A stretch of DNA of 33,947 nucleotides, from the NCBI GenBank assembly GCA_018058425.1, contig JAGOZX010000029.1, positions 1-33,947 on the forward strand, written 5' to 3'. Origin of the DNA: Sebaldella sp. (lineage in GTDB: Bacteria; Fusobacteriota; Fusobacteriia; Fusobacteriales; Leptotrichiaceae). Shown here piece by piece: positions 6,695 to 15,611 of this stretch; the first letter of the stretch is position 1; each line of letters begins with the position of its first letter. The notes below the pieces were generated by a model. That model ran no database searches. It worked only from the letters and a program-made list of their open reading frames with translations, and was not told the DNA's origin. Both the position numbers and the translations under genes were made by a program.

Positions 6695-8296
6695 TTACTC
6701 TGATATACTCTTCTCATTTTTTCTATAATACTCACATAAATTTTCCGCACATCTTATTCCATCCACAGCAGCTGAAACTATTCCTCCAGCATATCCTGCA
6801 CCTTCACCACATGGTATTAATCCTATAATATTAGAAAACATATTCTCATCTCTTGTTATTTTTATAGGAGATGAACTTCTGCTTTCCACAGCTGTTATAA
6901 TGGAATCGCTACCCATAAAACCATTTATTTTTTTATCCATCTTTATGATTCCTTCTCGCAGTGACTCTGTGATAAAGTCTGGAAGACAGTCATTTAGATT
7001 ACTTAATTTATATCCAATACTATAACTTGGTATTACTTTTCCTATTGTTGTAGATTTTATATTATTTAAAAAATCTGAAACAAGCTGAACAGGAGCAATA
7101 TATTCACCACCACCTAGATCATAAGCTGCCTTTTCTAATTTTCTCTGAAACTCAACACCAGCAAGTACACTATCACTTCCAAAGTCTTTTGGTTCCACAT
7201 TTACTAAAACTGCTGAATTGGCATTGGGAAGACTTCTTTTATAATAGCTCATTCCATTTACAGCCAAATATCCATCTTCACTTGCAGCAGGTACAACAAC
7301 ACCTCCTGGACACATACAAAATGTATATACTCCTCTTCCATTTGAAACTTTTACATTTAGTTTATATTCAGCTGGTGGAAGTAAATCTGCAAATTTTCCA
7401 TACTGACTCTTATTAATCATTTTTTGGCTGTGCTCAATTCTAACTCCCACTGAAAAAGGTTTTTGTGTCATAGTAATTCCCTTGTCATTCAGCATATAGA
7501 AAGTATCTCTAGAACTGTGACCAATAGCTAGTATTAATGAATCTGTTTTTATTTCATAGTCTTCTTCTGGTGAGGAAACAAGTATACTCTCTAATTTATT
7601 ATTACTATGATTTACTGATGTAAGTTTATTTTGAAATCGATATTCGCCACCAAGGTCTTCTATATGCTTTCGAATATTTTTTAATATCTCTATTAGCCTG
7701 TCTGTTCCTAAGTGAGGTTTTGACATGTATCCAATCTCTTCATCTGCTCCAGCTCTTATCAGCTCATCTATAACTTTTTTTATCCTTACATTGTGTGTAT
7801 TTGTAGTTAACTTACCATCAGAAAATGTTCCTGCTCCGCCTTCACCAAACTGGACATTTGATTCCTTATTTAATATTCCAGTTTCAAAAAAATCATATAC
7901 GTCTTTTCTTCGTTCTTCTACCTTTTTACCTCTTTCAAGTATAATTGGACGAAGGCCGGCTTCTGCTAAAATCAGCGCTGAGAATAAACCAGCAGGTCCG
8001 CTTCCCACTACAATGGAACGAAGCTCTCTTGGTTTCTCAAATTTTTCAATAGAATATTTAAAATTCTCAATTAATTTAACATTTTTATATTCTAAAAATC
8101 TTTCCTCATTAACAATTCTAACATCTACAGAATAAACATAAAATATACTATTTTTATTTCTTGCATCTACTGACTGACCAGTTACTTTAAATTCTTCTAT
8201 TTCTTTCACATTTACATCTAATATTTCTGCTGCTTTTTCTTTTAATTCCTGAATATTATGTGAAATTGACATTTTAATATTATTTATTCTTAACAT
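6695..8296 (-). CDS. FAD-dependent dehydrogenase, COG2509 type
   Basis: The 533-residue protein has an N-terminal domain of about 90 residues that precedes the flavin fold, then VVGSGPAGLFSALILAEAG, a Rossmann GxGxxG site for FAD, and ILERGKKVEERRKDV. Motifs NVQFGEGGAGTFSDGKL, CMCPGG and, at the C-terminus, PCGEGAGYAGGIVSAAVDG are typical of the NAD(FAD)-utilising dehydrogenase group COG2509. The reaction and substrate of this group are not established. The ATG at 8294-8296 has AAGGAA upstream. The gene is flanked by another flavoprotein gene 26 bases upstream and ywbE downstream, so the three form an operon. Confidence 0.87.
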   Translation of the reverse strand: MLRINNIKMSISHNIQELKEKAAEILDVNVKEIEEFKVTGQSVDARNKNSIFYVYSVDVRIVNEERFLEYKNVKLIENFKYSIEKFEKPRELRSIVVGSGPAGLFSALILAEAGLRPIILERGKKVEERRKDVYDFFETGILNKESNVQFGEGGAGTFSDGKLTTNTHNVRIKKVIDELIRAGADEEIGYMSKPHLGTDRLIEILKNIRKHIEDLGGEYRFQNKLTSVNHSNNKLESILVSSPEEDYEIKTDSLILAIGHSSRDTFYMLNDKGITMTQKPFSVGVRIEHSQKMINKSQYGKFADLLPPAEYKLNVKVSNGRGVYTFCMCPGGVVVPAASEDGYLAVNGMSYYKRSLPNANSAVLVNVEPKDFGSDSVLAGVEFQRKLEKAAYDLGGGEYIAPVQLVSDFLNNIKSTTIGKVIPSYSIGYKLSNLNDCLPDFITESLREGIIKMDKKINGFMGSDSIITAVESRSSSPIKITRDENMFSNIIGLIPCGEGAGYAGGIVSAAVDGIRCAENLCEYYRKNEKSISE

Positions 8297-8322
8297 ATTT
8301 AGATTCCTTTACTATTAAATTT

Positions 8323-9546
8323 TCACTTCTTTTCAGAAGCACTCATTCCTGCTAAATATCCTGAAGCCCATGCCCATTGAAGATTATAACCTCCACAGTC
8401 ACCAAAAATATCTAATATTTCACCTGCTAAATAAAGTCCGCTTATTTTTTTTGATTCTAAAGTGTTACTGTCTACTTCATTTGTTAAAATTCCACCTGCT
8501 GTTACCTGGGCATTTTTAAATCCAGTAGTTTCAATAACTTTTATTTTATAAGACTTAATTAAATCAATAATTTTTTTTATATTATTATCACTCAAACTTC
8601 TTATAGGTAATGACAATTTTTCAATTCCTGAACGTTTAGATATTAGCTGTCCTAATTTTTTATTTAATGCGCCGTTAAAAAAGTTTTCCATGGTAAGGTG
8701 TGCTAAATTTGTTCTTCTTTCTTTAAACATCTCAAAAAGTGTATCATAATCATAGTTTGGCATAAAATCTATACTAAATACCAAGTTATCATAAAGAGCA
8801 GTTAGATAAGATAAATTAAAAATTACTGATCCAGAAATTCCATAGTCAGTGAATAAAAGTTCTCCATCACCTAATCCTACCTTCTCATCCTTATAAAAAA
8901 TACTTATCTCAGTATTAACTTTTATACCTTGTAATCCTTTTATAGGTTCCTTGTCAGTTTTCAGCTGTACAAGTGCTGGCTTTAAGTCTGTTATACTATG
9001 ACCTAAAGTTTTAGCCAGTTCAAAACCACTTCCATTTGAGCCAAGCTCTGGATAAGACTTTCCACCTGCGGTTAGTATAACTTTATCTGAAACAAAGCTT
9101 GCCCCATTATCTGAATATATTTTAAAGTCTTCTTTATTCTTTATTATTTTATTTACATTAAAATCTGTAAGTATTTCTATTCCCAATTCTTGGGCTTCAA
9201 GCCTTAATACATCTACCACAGAAGAAGCTTGTCCACTCAAGGGATAAACCTTTCCTTTTTCCTCTACATTATGGATTATTCCTAATTTTTCAAAAAATAC
9301 TATTGTATCATTTGGTGTAAATTTTCTTAGTATATTTACTGTAAATTCAGAATTTTTCCCATAATAGTTTGAAGTATCTGCATAAATATTTGTATAGTTG
9401 CATCTTCCATTTCCAGTAGCCAAAACTTTCTTTAATACCCTATCTTTTCTCTCTAGTATAGTTACACTTGCTCCATTTTTTGCAGATGTAATTGCCGCTA
9501 AAAATCCCGCAGCTCCTCCACCTATAACAGCTATTTTCTCTTGCAT
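8323..9546 (-). CDS. HI0933/YhiN/BaiN-family flavoprotein
   Basis: The 407-residue protein starts MQEKIAVIGGGAAGFLAAIT, an FAD-binding Rossmann motif, followed by LERKDRVLKKVLATGNGRCN, the signature of the HI0933 (YhiN) family. The C-terminus has GDCGGYNLQWAWASGYLAG, also typical. Family members are FAD proteins of uncertain role; a clostridial member is annotated BaiN and implicated in bile acid reduction, but this does not show that function here. The start codon has an AGGAGG 13 bases upstream. It is the first gene of a three-gene cluster with the COG2509 oxidoreductase and ywbE. Confidence 0.88.
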   Translation of the reverse strand: MQEKIAVIGGGAAGFLAAITSAKNGASVTILERKDRVLKKVLATGNGRCNYTNIYADTSNYYGKNSEFTVNILRKFTPNDTIVFFEKLGIIHNVEEKGKVYPLSGQASSVVDVLRLEAQELGIEILTDFNVNKIIKNKEDFKIYSDNGASFVSDKVILTAGGKSYPELGSNGSGFELAKTLGHSITDLKPALVQLKTDKEPIKGLQGIKVNTEISIFYKDEKVGLGDGELLFTDYGISGSVIFNLSYLTALYDNLVFSIDFMPNYDYDTLFEMFKERRTNLAHLTMENFFNGALNKKLGQLISKRSGIEKLSLPIRSLSDNNIKKIIDLIKSYKIKVIETTGFKNAQVTAGGILTNEVDSNTLESKKISGLYLAGEILDIFGDCGGYNLQWAWASGYLAGMSASEKK

Positions 9547-9688
9547 TATGTATCTGCTGCCTCCTTCTTTCTTTTGTAAAATATTATGTCTATAATTAAA
9601 ACTAATTTTACTTTATATTTTAAATTATTATAACATATATGTGTAGGAAATAAAATCAAAGTAAAAGTGACAAAATTTAAACGTAACA

Positions 9689-9722
9689 GATTCTCACGTC
9701 GCAAGCTCCTCAGAATGACAAA
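9689..9722 (-). repeat. Interspersed repeat copy 3
   Basis: On the minus strand this reads TTTGTCATTCTGAGGAGCTT followed by GCGACGTGAGAATC. It differs from copy 2 mainly in the central loop. Confidence 0.8.
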
Positions 9723-9770
9723 ATTTTTAGAGTTTGTCCCTTTTACTATTTCACACTTCCCAAAGTACAT

Positions 9771-9805
9771 AAAAAGAAACTGCAATTAATTTCTTAGCAG
9801 TTTCT
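9771..9805 (-). terminator. Terminator of the DUF4240 gene cluster
   Basis: AGAAACTGC (9775-9783) and GCAGTTTCT (9797-9805) form a perfect nine-base stem. On the minus strand it ends in TTTCTTTTT. It lies about 90 bases after the stop of the DUF4240 protein gene. Confidence 0.75.
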
Positions 9806-9896
9806 TCTGACTTCAAATGTTCTATTATTTTCATTTTAAATGAATAAAGTATAAAATAACCTAAAAAAAGCTTAAATCATACAAAACTTAATTTTT

Positions 9897-11591
9897 TTAA
9901 CCTAACTCATATTCAAAAATCCTCAAAAAGACTTTTCTATTATCATAAATACTTTCTATAGCTATATATTTATTTTCATATATAATTGCTTCATGCATTT
10001 GATTTCCATTAGGCACTTCACATATAGTTCCTGTTTTCATATTCAGAATAAATGAACGACAACTCCCACCATTTTCTAATGATACATAAAAAGATAAAAA
10101 TAGATTGTGACCAGCTACTGTAAAATTATTCAAATACCTTTGATCTTTAAGTATAATACTAGAATTTTCATTTTCTAATCTAATCAAATCATGTATTCTA
10201 TCTTTCTTCTGAGCTGAATAATAGATAATACCATTATCTATAGCATAATTTGATACATTTTCTGCTATTTTTACTTCCTTATCATTTTTTAAATCTCTAC
10301 AAATTAAATTTTTTGGACTCTGATAATAAGTGTTATCATCAGAGTGATCTCCTAACTCCAGATAATACATCTTATTCTGATAAAATCCTATATTCGATAT
10401 ATTTTCACCTAATACAAATACTTGTTTTGTTGTTATATCATAAGTATAAGATTTTTCTTTTAAAAACTTAAAAGTATGATGTGATTCATGTAGTGTTAAA
10501 GAAAAATAAAGTTTTCCATTATGTATCACTCCAGATTTATTCTCTCCATTTCCAATCATGAAAATTACATTGGCTATTATATTATTATCAACCTCTTCAT
10601 CATCAATCTCTACAGAAGAAAATGTATTTGATTCAAAATTATAAATAAATATCTTAGGACTCCCTTCTAAATTTCCCCTATAAAAATATATATTTTCATC
10701 ATCTCTAGTTAAATATTCTCCTGTGCCTGTATTTTTTATCTCTTTATTTTCTCCTGTTTTATAATTATGCCAATAACATTTTTTTATAATAAAACCATCC
10801 TTATTTTCATTCAGTCCAGTAGTATACATAATAATACTCTCATTATATGGTGGCATTGAAATAGCTATTGGAACATTTCTTTTGGGACGTTCTATATCAT
10901 AAACGGTTTTTTCAAGTTCTACAAAAGTCTGCTGTTTTTTTAATTGATTGATTAATTTTTTTTCTTCATTTTTTATTTTTAAAGAATAATCATTCTCCAT
11001 TTCTTCATATTCTAAAGATTCTTCAAGCTTTTTTTTATCAAATTCAAAAAAATTTATAGTCTCAGGAAGAATTTCATCTATATCTCTTATTAGATCATAA
11101 TAATTTCTTTCATCCATAGGAATTTTTTCATTGTAAATTTTACTTATAAGGTTATACTCCTCTTCTGATATTTCTCCTGAGATACCATACTCCTCTTCAT
11201 TTCTTCCCGCATACATAAGCAGTTCAAACTCTGGTGTATAATAATGACCATCAAATCTAGGAAAATTTTCAACATTTACTAGTGTAATAAACTTATCTGG
11301 ATTTTTTAAAGTCTCAAAATAAATATCCTCACCTCTAGATACAATCCATATTGCAAAATATAGCAATGAATCATCTGTTACGCTTCCCCCTATTACTTTC
11401 ATTAAAAGTGCTAGTTTTGGATTTGCCGCTGCTTTCCCTGCATAATACCCCACATAATAATTAAATTGATATCTTTCGTTGTCATCTAGTTCTAAAAGTC
11501 TTTTATTCAATATCTTAAGATATTTATCATTATCCATTTTTGCAAATTTACAACTTTCATTTATCAAAGTCCAGAATTCTATATTAGTCAT
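9897..11591 (-). CDS. DUF4240 protein with C-terminal propeller-like region
   Basis: The 564-residue protein begins with a DUF4240 domain (about residues 1-120: EFWTLINES, VGYYAGKAAANPKLALLM, GGSVTDDSLLYFAIWIVSRG). A Lys/Glu-rich segment, probably coiled coil, follows at about 190-235. The remaining 330 residues are a series of beta-rich blocks with recurring short motifs (NGKLYFSL, NKMYYLEL, NGIIYYSAQ), like DUF5050-type beta-propellers. There is no signal peptide. Stand-alone DUF4240 proteins are much shorter, so this is a fusion. The function is unknown. GGAGG lies before the ATG. It follows the methyltransferase gene by 72 bases. Confidence 0.75.
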   Translation of the reverse strand: MTNIEFWTLINESCKFAKMDNDKYLKILNKRLLELDDNERYQFNYYVGYYAGKAAANPKLALLMKVIGGSVTDDSLLYFAIWIVSRGEDIYFETLKNPDKFITLVNVENFPRFDGHYYTPEFELLMYAGRNEEEYGISGEISEEEYNLISKIYNEKIPMDERNYYDLIRDIDEILPETINFFEFDKKKLEESLEYEEMENDYSLKIKNEEKKLINQLKKQQTFVELEKTVYDIERPKRNVPIAISMPPYNESIIMYTTGLNENKDGFIIKKCYWHNYKTGENKEIKNTGTGEYLTRDDENIYFYRGNLEGSPKIFIYNFESNTFSSVEIDDEEVDNNIIANVIFMIGNGENKSGVIHNGKLYFSLTLHESHHTFKFLKEKSYTYDITTKQVFVLGENISNIGFYQNKMYYLELGDHSDDNTYYQSPKNLICRDLKNDKEVKIAENVSNYAIDNGIIYYSAQKKDRIHDLIRLENENSSIILKDQRYLNNFTVAGHNLFLSFYVSLENGGSCRSFILNMKTGTICEVPNGNQMHEAIIYENKYIAIESIYDNRKVFLRIFEYELG

Positions 11592-11663
11592 ATTTCCTCC
11601 ATTTTCTCTAATATTTTTTATTGCAATATACTTTTATTCACTAAAAATAGATTTAATTAAAAC

Positions 11664-12383
11664 CTATAATTTTGAAAACACAAATATACTCTGCAAAGAC
11701 TCCTTATTCCATTCCTCTTTAGCAAATGAAGAATACGCATTCTCCAAATTAAATCCATTTGAATTAAATAATTCTACTAATTCATCCTTTTTTATACTAT
11801 ATAAGTCTTGATGTGATTCTATATCTCCTTCTGGAGTTTTTAATATTGTATTAAAATCAATTATTCTACTATTTTCTTTCTTATGATAATTTCTAATAAA
11901 CTCTATACCATTAATTTTAATTGTCGGAAGAAAATTAATATTTCCTTCTAGAATTCTATCATAATTTATAATCTGAACTACAAACTTTCCATTATTTTTT
12001 AAAGTTGGATACGCTGCTTTTATTAATTCCTCTATTAAATTTTTTGATGTTAAATGAACTAATGAATTTCCAATGCAAAATATTCCATCAAGCTCATTTT
12101 TTTCAAATATTTTATCCAACTCCAACATATTTCCTTCAAGAAATTCTATATTCTTATTTACTCCATATCTCTCTTTTGCTTCCTTTAACATTCCTTGATC
12201 CAAATCTACTCCGGTAACAAATCTTTCTTCATTCGAGACAGCATCTGTATACTTTCCATCTCCACATGCTAAATCTAATACTTTTTTCTCATCTATAAAA
12301 ACTTCCTCTAAAAATTTTACTGTAGTAGTATTTAGAGGAAATATTTTCTCATAATAATCACTTATATTTTTATAAAACAACAT
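11664..12383 (-). CDS. Class I SAM-dependent methyltransferase
   Basis: The 239-residue protein has the AdoMet-binding motif VLDLACGDGKYT at about residues 35-46, the acidic end of strand 2 (GVDLDQGMLKEAKERYG) and FLEGNMLEL and IFCIGNSLVHL motifs. It belongs to the broad class I methyltransferase group with small-molecule or unknown substrates. The ATG has AAAGGAG upstream. No partner gene points to a substrate; the downstream DUF4240 gene is probably co-transcribed. Confidence 0.85.
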   Translation of the reverse strand: MLFYKNISDYYEKIFPLNTTTVKFLEEVFIDEKKVLDLACGDGKYTDAVSNEERFVTGVDLDQGMLKEAKERYGVNKNIEFLEGNMLELDKIFEKNELDGIFCIGNSLVHLTSKNLIEELIKAAYPTLKNNGKFVVQIINYDRILEGNINFLPTIKINGIEFIRNYHKKENSRIIDFNTILKTPEGDIESHQDLYSIKKDELVELFNSNGFNLENAYSSFAKEEWNKESLQSIFVFSKL

Positions 12384-12535
12384 TTATTTCTCCTTTGTTT
12401 TTCATTTTTTTATGAAAATTTATATTATATAAAATTACCTGTATTTTTTTACAAGAATTTTAGTAAATTTTTTCATAATCACATTATACATTATTTACTT
12501 AAACAAAGAAGTCATAAATGTTACATAAATAAAAT

Positions 12536-12562
12536 AAAAATGGCAGTATAAATGCCATTTTT
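12536..12562 (-). terminator. Terminator of the M32 carboxypeptidase gene
   Basis: AAAAATGGCA and TGCCATTTTT form a perfect ten-base stem with a seven-base loop. It lies 48 bases after the stop codon of the minus-strand gene at 12610. The A/T arms make it work on either strand. Confidence 0.85.
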
Positions 12563-12609
12563 ATGTTTTAATTTATTTTAATTTTACATTGATAACCAAC
12601 CATTATTAA

Positions 12610-14085
12610 TTATATCACATAAAGTTTCCCATACTTTTCTCTCAAGTAGTTAATATAATAATTAGGATTAAATTCTTCTTTTGTAGTATCTTTTATTATT
12701 TCATTTGGAGTCTTATATTTCCCATATTTATGAATATTTTCTCTTAAATATTCATTTATCTTTTTAAAACTCCCTTTTCTAAGTTCTTTTTCCACATCAA
12801 ACTCTTTTATCATAGAATTATAAAACTGACTTGCATAAGCACTTCCTAAAGCATAAGAAGAAAAATAACCAAACAATCCACTTGACCAATGTACATCTTG
12901 TAGTATTCCCTCTTCAAAAGTATTTGGTCTAACGCCTAAATATTCTTCATATTTATCTGCCCATTTTTTAGGTAACTCATCAATATTTATATCTTCAGAA
13001 AAAATTTCTTTTTCTAATTCATAACGAATCAAAACATGTATTGGGTAAGTTAACTCATCTGCTTCTATTCTTATTAACGATGATTTAGAATCATTTATTA
13101 TCATATAAAAATCTTCTAAACTAACTGCTTTTAAATTTTCTGGAAAAGTTTCTTGTAATTTTGGATAAACAGCTTTCCAAAAGTTTATATTTCTTCCAAA
13201 AATATTTTCATATATTCTTGATTGTGACTCATGTATTCCCATAGAAGCTCCCTCACCTAATACAGTTTTTGAAATCACATCTTTTATATTCTGTTCATAA
13301 ATAGCATGACCACCTTCATGTATAGTAGAAAATATAGAACTTACAAGGTTTTTTTCATAATAATGAGTAGTAATTCTTACATCTTTATTATTGAAATTCA
13401 GTGTAAATGGATGTTCACTTTCTTTTAAAACACCTTTAGAAAAATCAAATCCCATATATTCTGCTAAAAATTTAGAGAATTCTTTTTGTTTTATTACATC
13501 AAATACTTTATCAAGCTTTTTAGGCTTTTTATTCACATTATTTACTTTCTTTATTAAAGGCAATAATTCCTGTTTTATCTTCTTAAAAAACTCATCAGTT
13601 TTTTCTACAGTCATTCCCTCTTCATAATCATCTAATAGTGTATTATAAGGATGTCCAGTAAATCCTCTATACTCTATAAATTTTTTATTGAAATTTATTA
13701 TTTTCTCTAAATATGGTTTGAAAATCTCGAAGTTATTGCTTTTTTTTGCTTCTTCCCAATTTGCAGTAGCTTCTACTGTAAGCTGAGTATAGTCTACATA
13801 ATCTTTTTTAGGTATTTTTTCTAACTTTTCAAAATCTTTTCTCAAATTTTCTATTACTCTTTTATCTAAATCAGATAAGCCATCTAACTTTATCTCATAA
13901 AGCATTTTTTTGAATTCGTCATTAATTATTAAGCTATAGCTCTCTGCACTCAAATATCCCATTGTTTGTGCAATTTTTTCAACACCTTTTCTAGGAGCCT
14001 CTGTTTCTAAATCCCAGTGAAGTAAAGCTATGGCATGGTCAAAAGCTTTCTTTTTTTCTAATATTTCAAAAATCTTGTTTTTCAT
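12610..14085 (-). CDS. M32 family metallocarboxypeptidase (Taq-type)
   Basis: The 491-residue protein is full length for peptidase family M32. It contains the zinc site HEGGH (His256-Glu257, His260) and the family motif HESQSRIYEN that supplies the third ligand, plus IRIEADELTYP and GILQDVHWSSGLFGYFSSYALG. These cytosolic enzymes remove single C-terminal residues, except proline, from peptides. AGGAGG lies just in front of the ATG. It is transcribed alone, divergent from nagA, with its own terminator. Together with pepF it adds to peptide breakdown capacity. Confidence 0.93.
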   Translation of the reverse strand: MKNKIFEILEKKKAFDHAIALLHWDLETEAPRKGVEKIAQTMGYLSAESYSLIINDEFKKMLYEIKLDGLSDLDKRVIENLRKDFEKLEKIPKKDYVDYTQLTVEATANWEEAKKSNNFEIFKPYLEKIINFNKKFIEYRGFTGHPYNTLLDDYEEGMTVEKTDEFFKKIKQELLPLIKKVNNVNKKPKKLDKVFDVIKQKEFSKFLAEYMGFDFSKGVLKESEHPFTLNFNNKDVRITTHYYEKNLVSSIFSTIHEGGHAIYEQNIKDVISKTVLGEGASMGIHESQSRIYENIFGRNINFWKAVYPKLQETFPENLKAVSLEDFYMIINDSKSSLIRIEADELTYPIHVLIRYELEKEIFSEDINIDELPKKWADKYEEYLGVRPNTFEEGILQDVHWSSGLFGYFSSYALGSAYASQFYNSMIKEFDVEKELRKGSFKKINEYLRENIHKYGKYKTPNEIIKDTTKEEFNPNYYINYLREKYGKLYVI

Positions 14086-14166
14086 GGAAAACCTCCTGAT
14101 ATATTTTAATATTTCTCATATTTTCTTAATTATACTTCTTTAATAGTATAGCAATATTACCTGTAT

Positions 14167-14237
14167 AAGTATAGTATCAGATGAGAGATTTTTACCAAAA
14201 TACCTTATTGACACTTTCCATATATGGTACTATACTT
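14167..14237 (+). promoter_or_regulatory. nagA promoter with overlapping inverted repeats
   Basis: TTGACA (14208-14213), a 17-base spacer and TATACT (14231-14236) form an excellent promoter about 34 bases before the nagA ATG. Within the spacer lies the perfect palindrome CCATATATGG (14218-14227). A second inverted repeat, AAGTATAGTATC (14167-14178) and GGTACTATACTT (14226-14237), matches at 11 of 12 positions and covers the -10. These could be operator sites for a repressor such as a GntR-type NagR; no regulator gene is nearby. Confidence 0.7.
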
Positions 14238-14269
14238 AATATATAATTTATATATTAGGAGGAGACATT

Positions 14270-15400
14270 ATGATTTTAAAAAATGCTCATATTGTATTAG
14301 AAGATGAAATAATTAAAGGTGATATACAATTAAAAAATGGAAAAATTTTTAAAATAGCTTCCAGTATAACTGGAGATAATGAAATAGACTGTAGTGAAAA
14401 ATTTTTAGTTCCTGGATTTATAGACATTCACATTCACGGAATTGAAGGACATGATGCTATGGATGGAACTGATGAAGATATAATAAAAATATCAAAAAGT
14501 GTTTTAAAATATGGTGTTACTTCTTATCTTCCTACTTTGTTAACTGAGTCTGTAGATAGAATTTTAAATGCTTTTTCTACAGTTGAAAATGTCAAAAAAA
14601 TGAATCTTGAAGATGGAGCAAATATAATAGGCATTCATATGGAAGGCCCATTTTTTTCTGATGAATATAAAGGTGCCCAAAACCCAGATTTTCTTCAATA
14701 TGGAAGTATAGAAAATTTAGATAAACTCATTGGAAATCACTGGGATATTCTAAAAATCTTGACTTTTGCCCCTGAGAGAGTTGATGAAGAAGTAATACAA
14801 AAATTAAAAGACAAAAATGTTATTGCAGCTATGGGACATACTGGTGCTGATAATGCTCTTGTGGAAAAATCTAATTTATTAGGAGCAAGTCATGTAGTTC
14901 ACTTATATAATGGGATGAAGGGTTTACACCATAGAGAACCTGGTACTGCAGGTGCTGTACTGTCAAATGATAAAATCTATGCTGAATTAATTTTAGATGG
15001 TATTCATGTTCATCCTAAGATGGCTGAAATAGCTTATAAATGTAAAGGTGATAAGTTAATTCTTATCACAGATTCAATGAAAGCAGCAGGTCTTCAAGAT
15101 GGAAAATATGATTTAGGAGGACAAGATGTTTTTGTTCAAGGCAGCGAAGCAAGATTAGCAAATGGCTCACTTGCTGGAAGTACACTAACTATGAATAATG
15201 CTTTTAAGAATGCTCTAAAATACCTTAGTTCTAATATCATAGATGTTGTAAAACTAACAAGTACAAATGCTGCAAATGAGCTTAATTTAAGTTCAAAAGG
15301 AAAGATTGAAGTTGGTAGAGATGCTGATTTAGTGGTTTTATCTAAAGAATATAATATAGAGAAAGTTATTAAGGGAGGAAAACTGATTATTTCAAAATAA
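14270..15400 (+). CDS. nagA: N-acetylglucosamine-6-phosphate deacetylase
   Basis: The 376-residue protein is full length for NagA, an amidohydrolase that removes acetate from GlcNAc-6-phosphate, giving glucosamine-6-phosphate. Motifs seen: GFIDIHIHGIEGHDAMDGT (metal-binding HxH), HMEGPF (metal-binding Glu), AAMGHTGADN, VVHLYNGMKGLHHREPG, DGIHVHP, and the catalytic Asp in LITDSMKAAG, followed by LAGSTLTM. GGAGGAG lies before the ATG and a strong sigma-70-type promoter is upstream. No nagB or transporter is adjacent, so the partner genes must lie elsewhere. Confidence 0.95.
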   Translation: MILKNAHIVLEDEIIKGDIQLKNGKIFKIASSITGDNEIDCSEKFLVPGFIDIHIHGIEGHDAMDGTDEDIIKISKSVLKYGVTSYLPTLLTESVDRILNAFSTVENVKKMNLEDGANIIGIHMEGPFFSDEYKGAQNPDFLQYGSIENLDKLIGNHWDILKILTFAPERVDEEVIQKLKDKNVIAAMGHTGADNALVEKSNLLGASHVVHLYNGMKGLHHREPGTAGAVLSNDKIYAELILDGIHVHPKMAEIAYKCKGDKLILITDSMKAAGLQDGKYDLGGQDVFVQGSEARLANGSLAGSTLTMNNAFKNALKYLSSNIIDVVKLTSTNAANELNLSSKGKIEVGRDADLVVLSKEYNIEKVIKGGKLIISK

Positions 15401-15426
15401 CTAATTTTATAATTATATACCTTGAT

Positions 15427-15461
15427 CTTTTCATTGTGGTTTTATCTCTCACAATCAAAAG
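15427..15461. repeat. Inverted repeat after nagA
   Basis: CTTTTCATTGTG (15427-15438) and CACAATCAAAAG (15450-15461) pair except for one C-C mismatch around an 11-base loop. It lacks a clean T tract, so it may be a weak terminator or a remnant of the neighbouring interspersed repeat, whose sequence also contains ATTGTGAG. Confidence 0.5.
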
Positions 15462-15470
15462 CCCCCATAT

Positions 15471-15508
15471 TTGTCATTGTGAGAAGCGCAGCGCCGTGAC
15501 AATCTATA
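15471..15508 (+). repeat. Interspersed repeat copy 4, diverged
   Basis: The unit begins TTGTCATTGTGAGAAGCGCA and ends GCGCCGTGACAATCTATA. ATTGT and ACAAT at the ends pair, replacing ATTCT/AGAAT of the other copies; this compensatory change keeps the hairpin. Confidence 0.7.
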
Positions 15509-15564
15509 ACATGATTTAAATTTTTTCAAACATGAAATTATTAAAACCGACCCCAAAATAAAAC

Positions 15565-15597
15565 AGGGTTATTTCTTCTAAAACTTGAAATAACCCT
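15565..15597. terminator. Bidirectional terminator between nagA and the udk operon
   Basis: AGGGTTATTTC and GAAATAACCCT form a perfect 11-base stem with an 11-base loop. T-rich sequence follows on both strands, so it can end nagA transcripts from the left and DUF502 transcripts from the right. Confidence 0.85.
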
Positions 15598-15611
15598 ATT
15601 TTCTATTATAT

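Larger units (their letters stand above)
9547..9896. other. Gene-free spacer with repeat copy 3 and a terminator
   Basis: A 79-codon reading frame on the minus strand here is spurious: part of it is only the translation of the interspersed repeat at 9689-9722. The spacer also holds the minus-strand terminator at 9771-9805. The AT-rich part at 9600-9660 probably carries the promoter of the flavoprotein cluster, but I see no clear -35/-10 pair. Confidence 0.6.

Noticed and set aside
7189-8135. Plus-strand reading frames opposite the COG2509-type gene
   Set aside because: The compositions are those of antisense frames of a well-recognised protein; no ribosome sites or families.
9546-9785. 79-codon minus-strand reading frame upstream of the HI0933-type gene
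   Set aside because: Part of it is the translation of interspersed repeat copy 3 (FVILRSLRREN is typical of such repeats), it lacks a ribosome site, and it overlaps the start region of the real gene.
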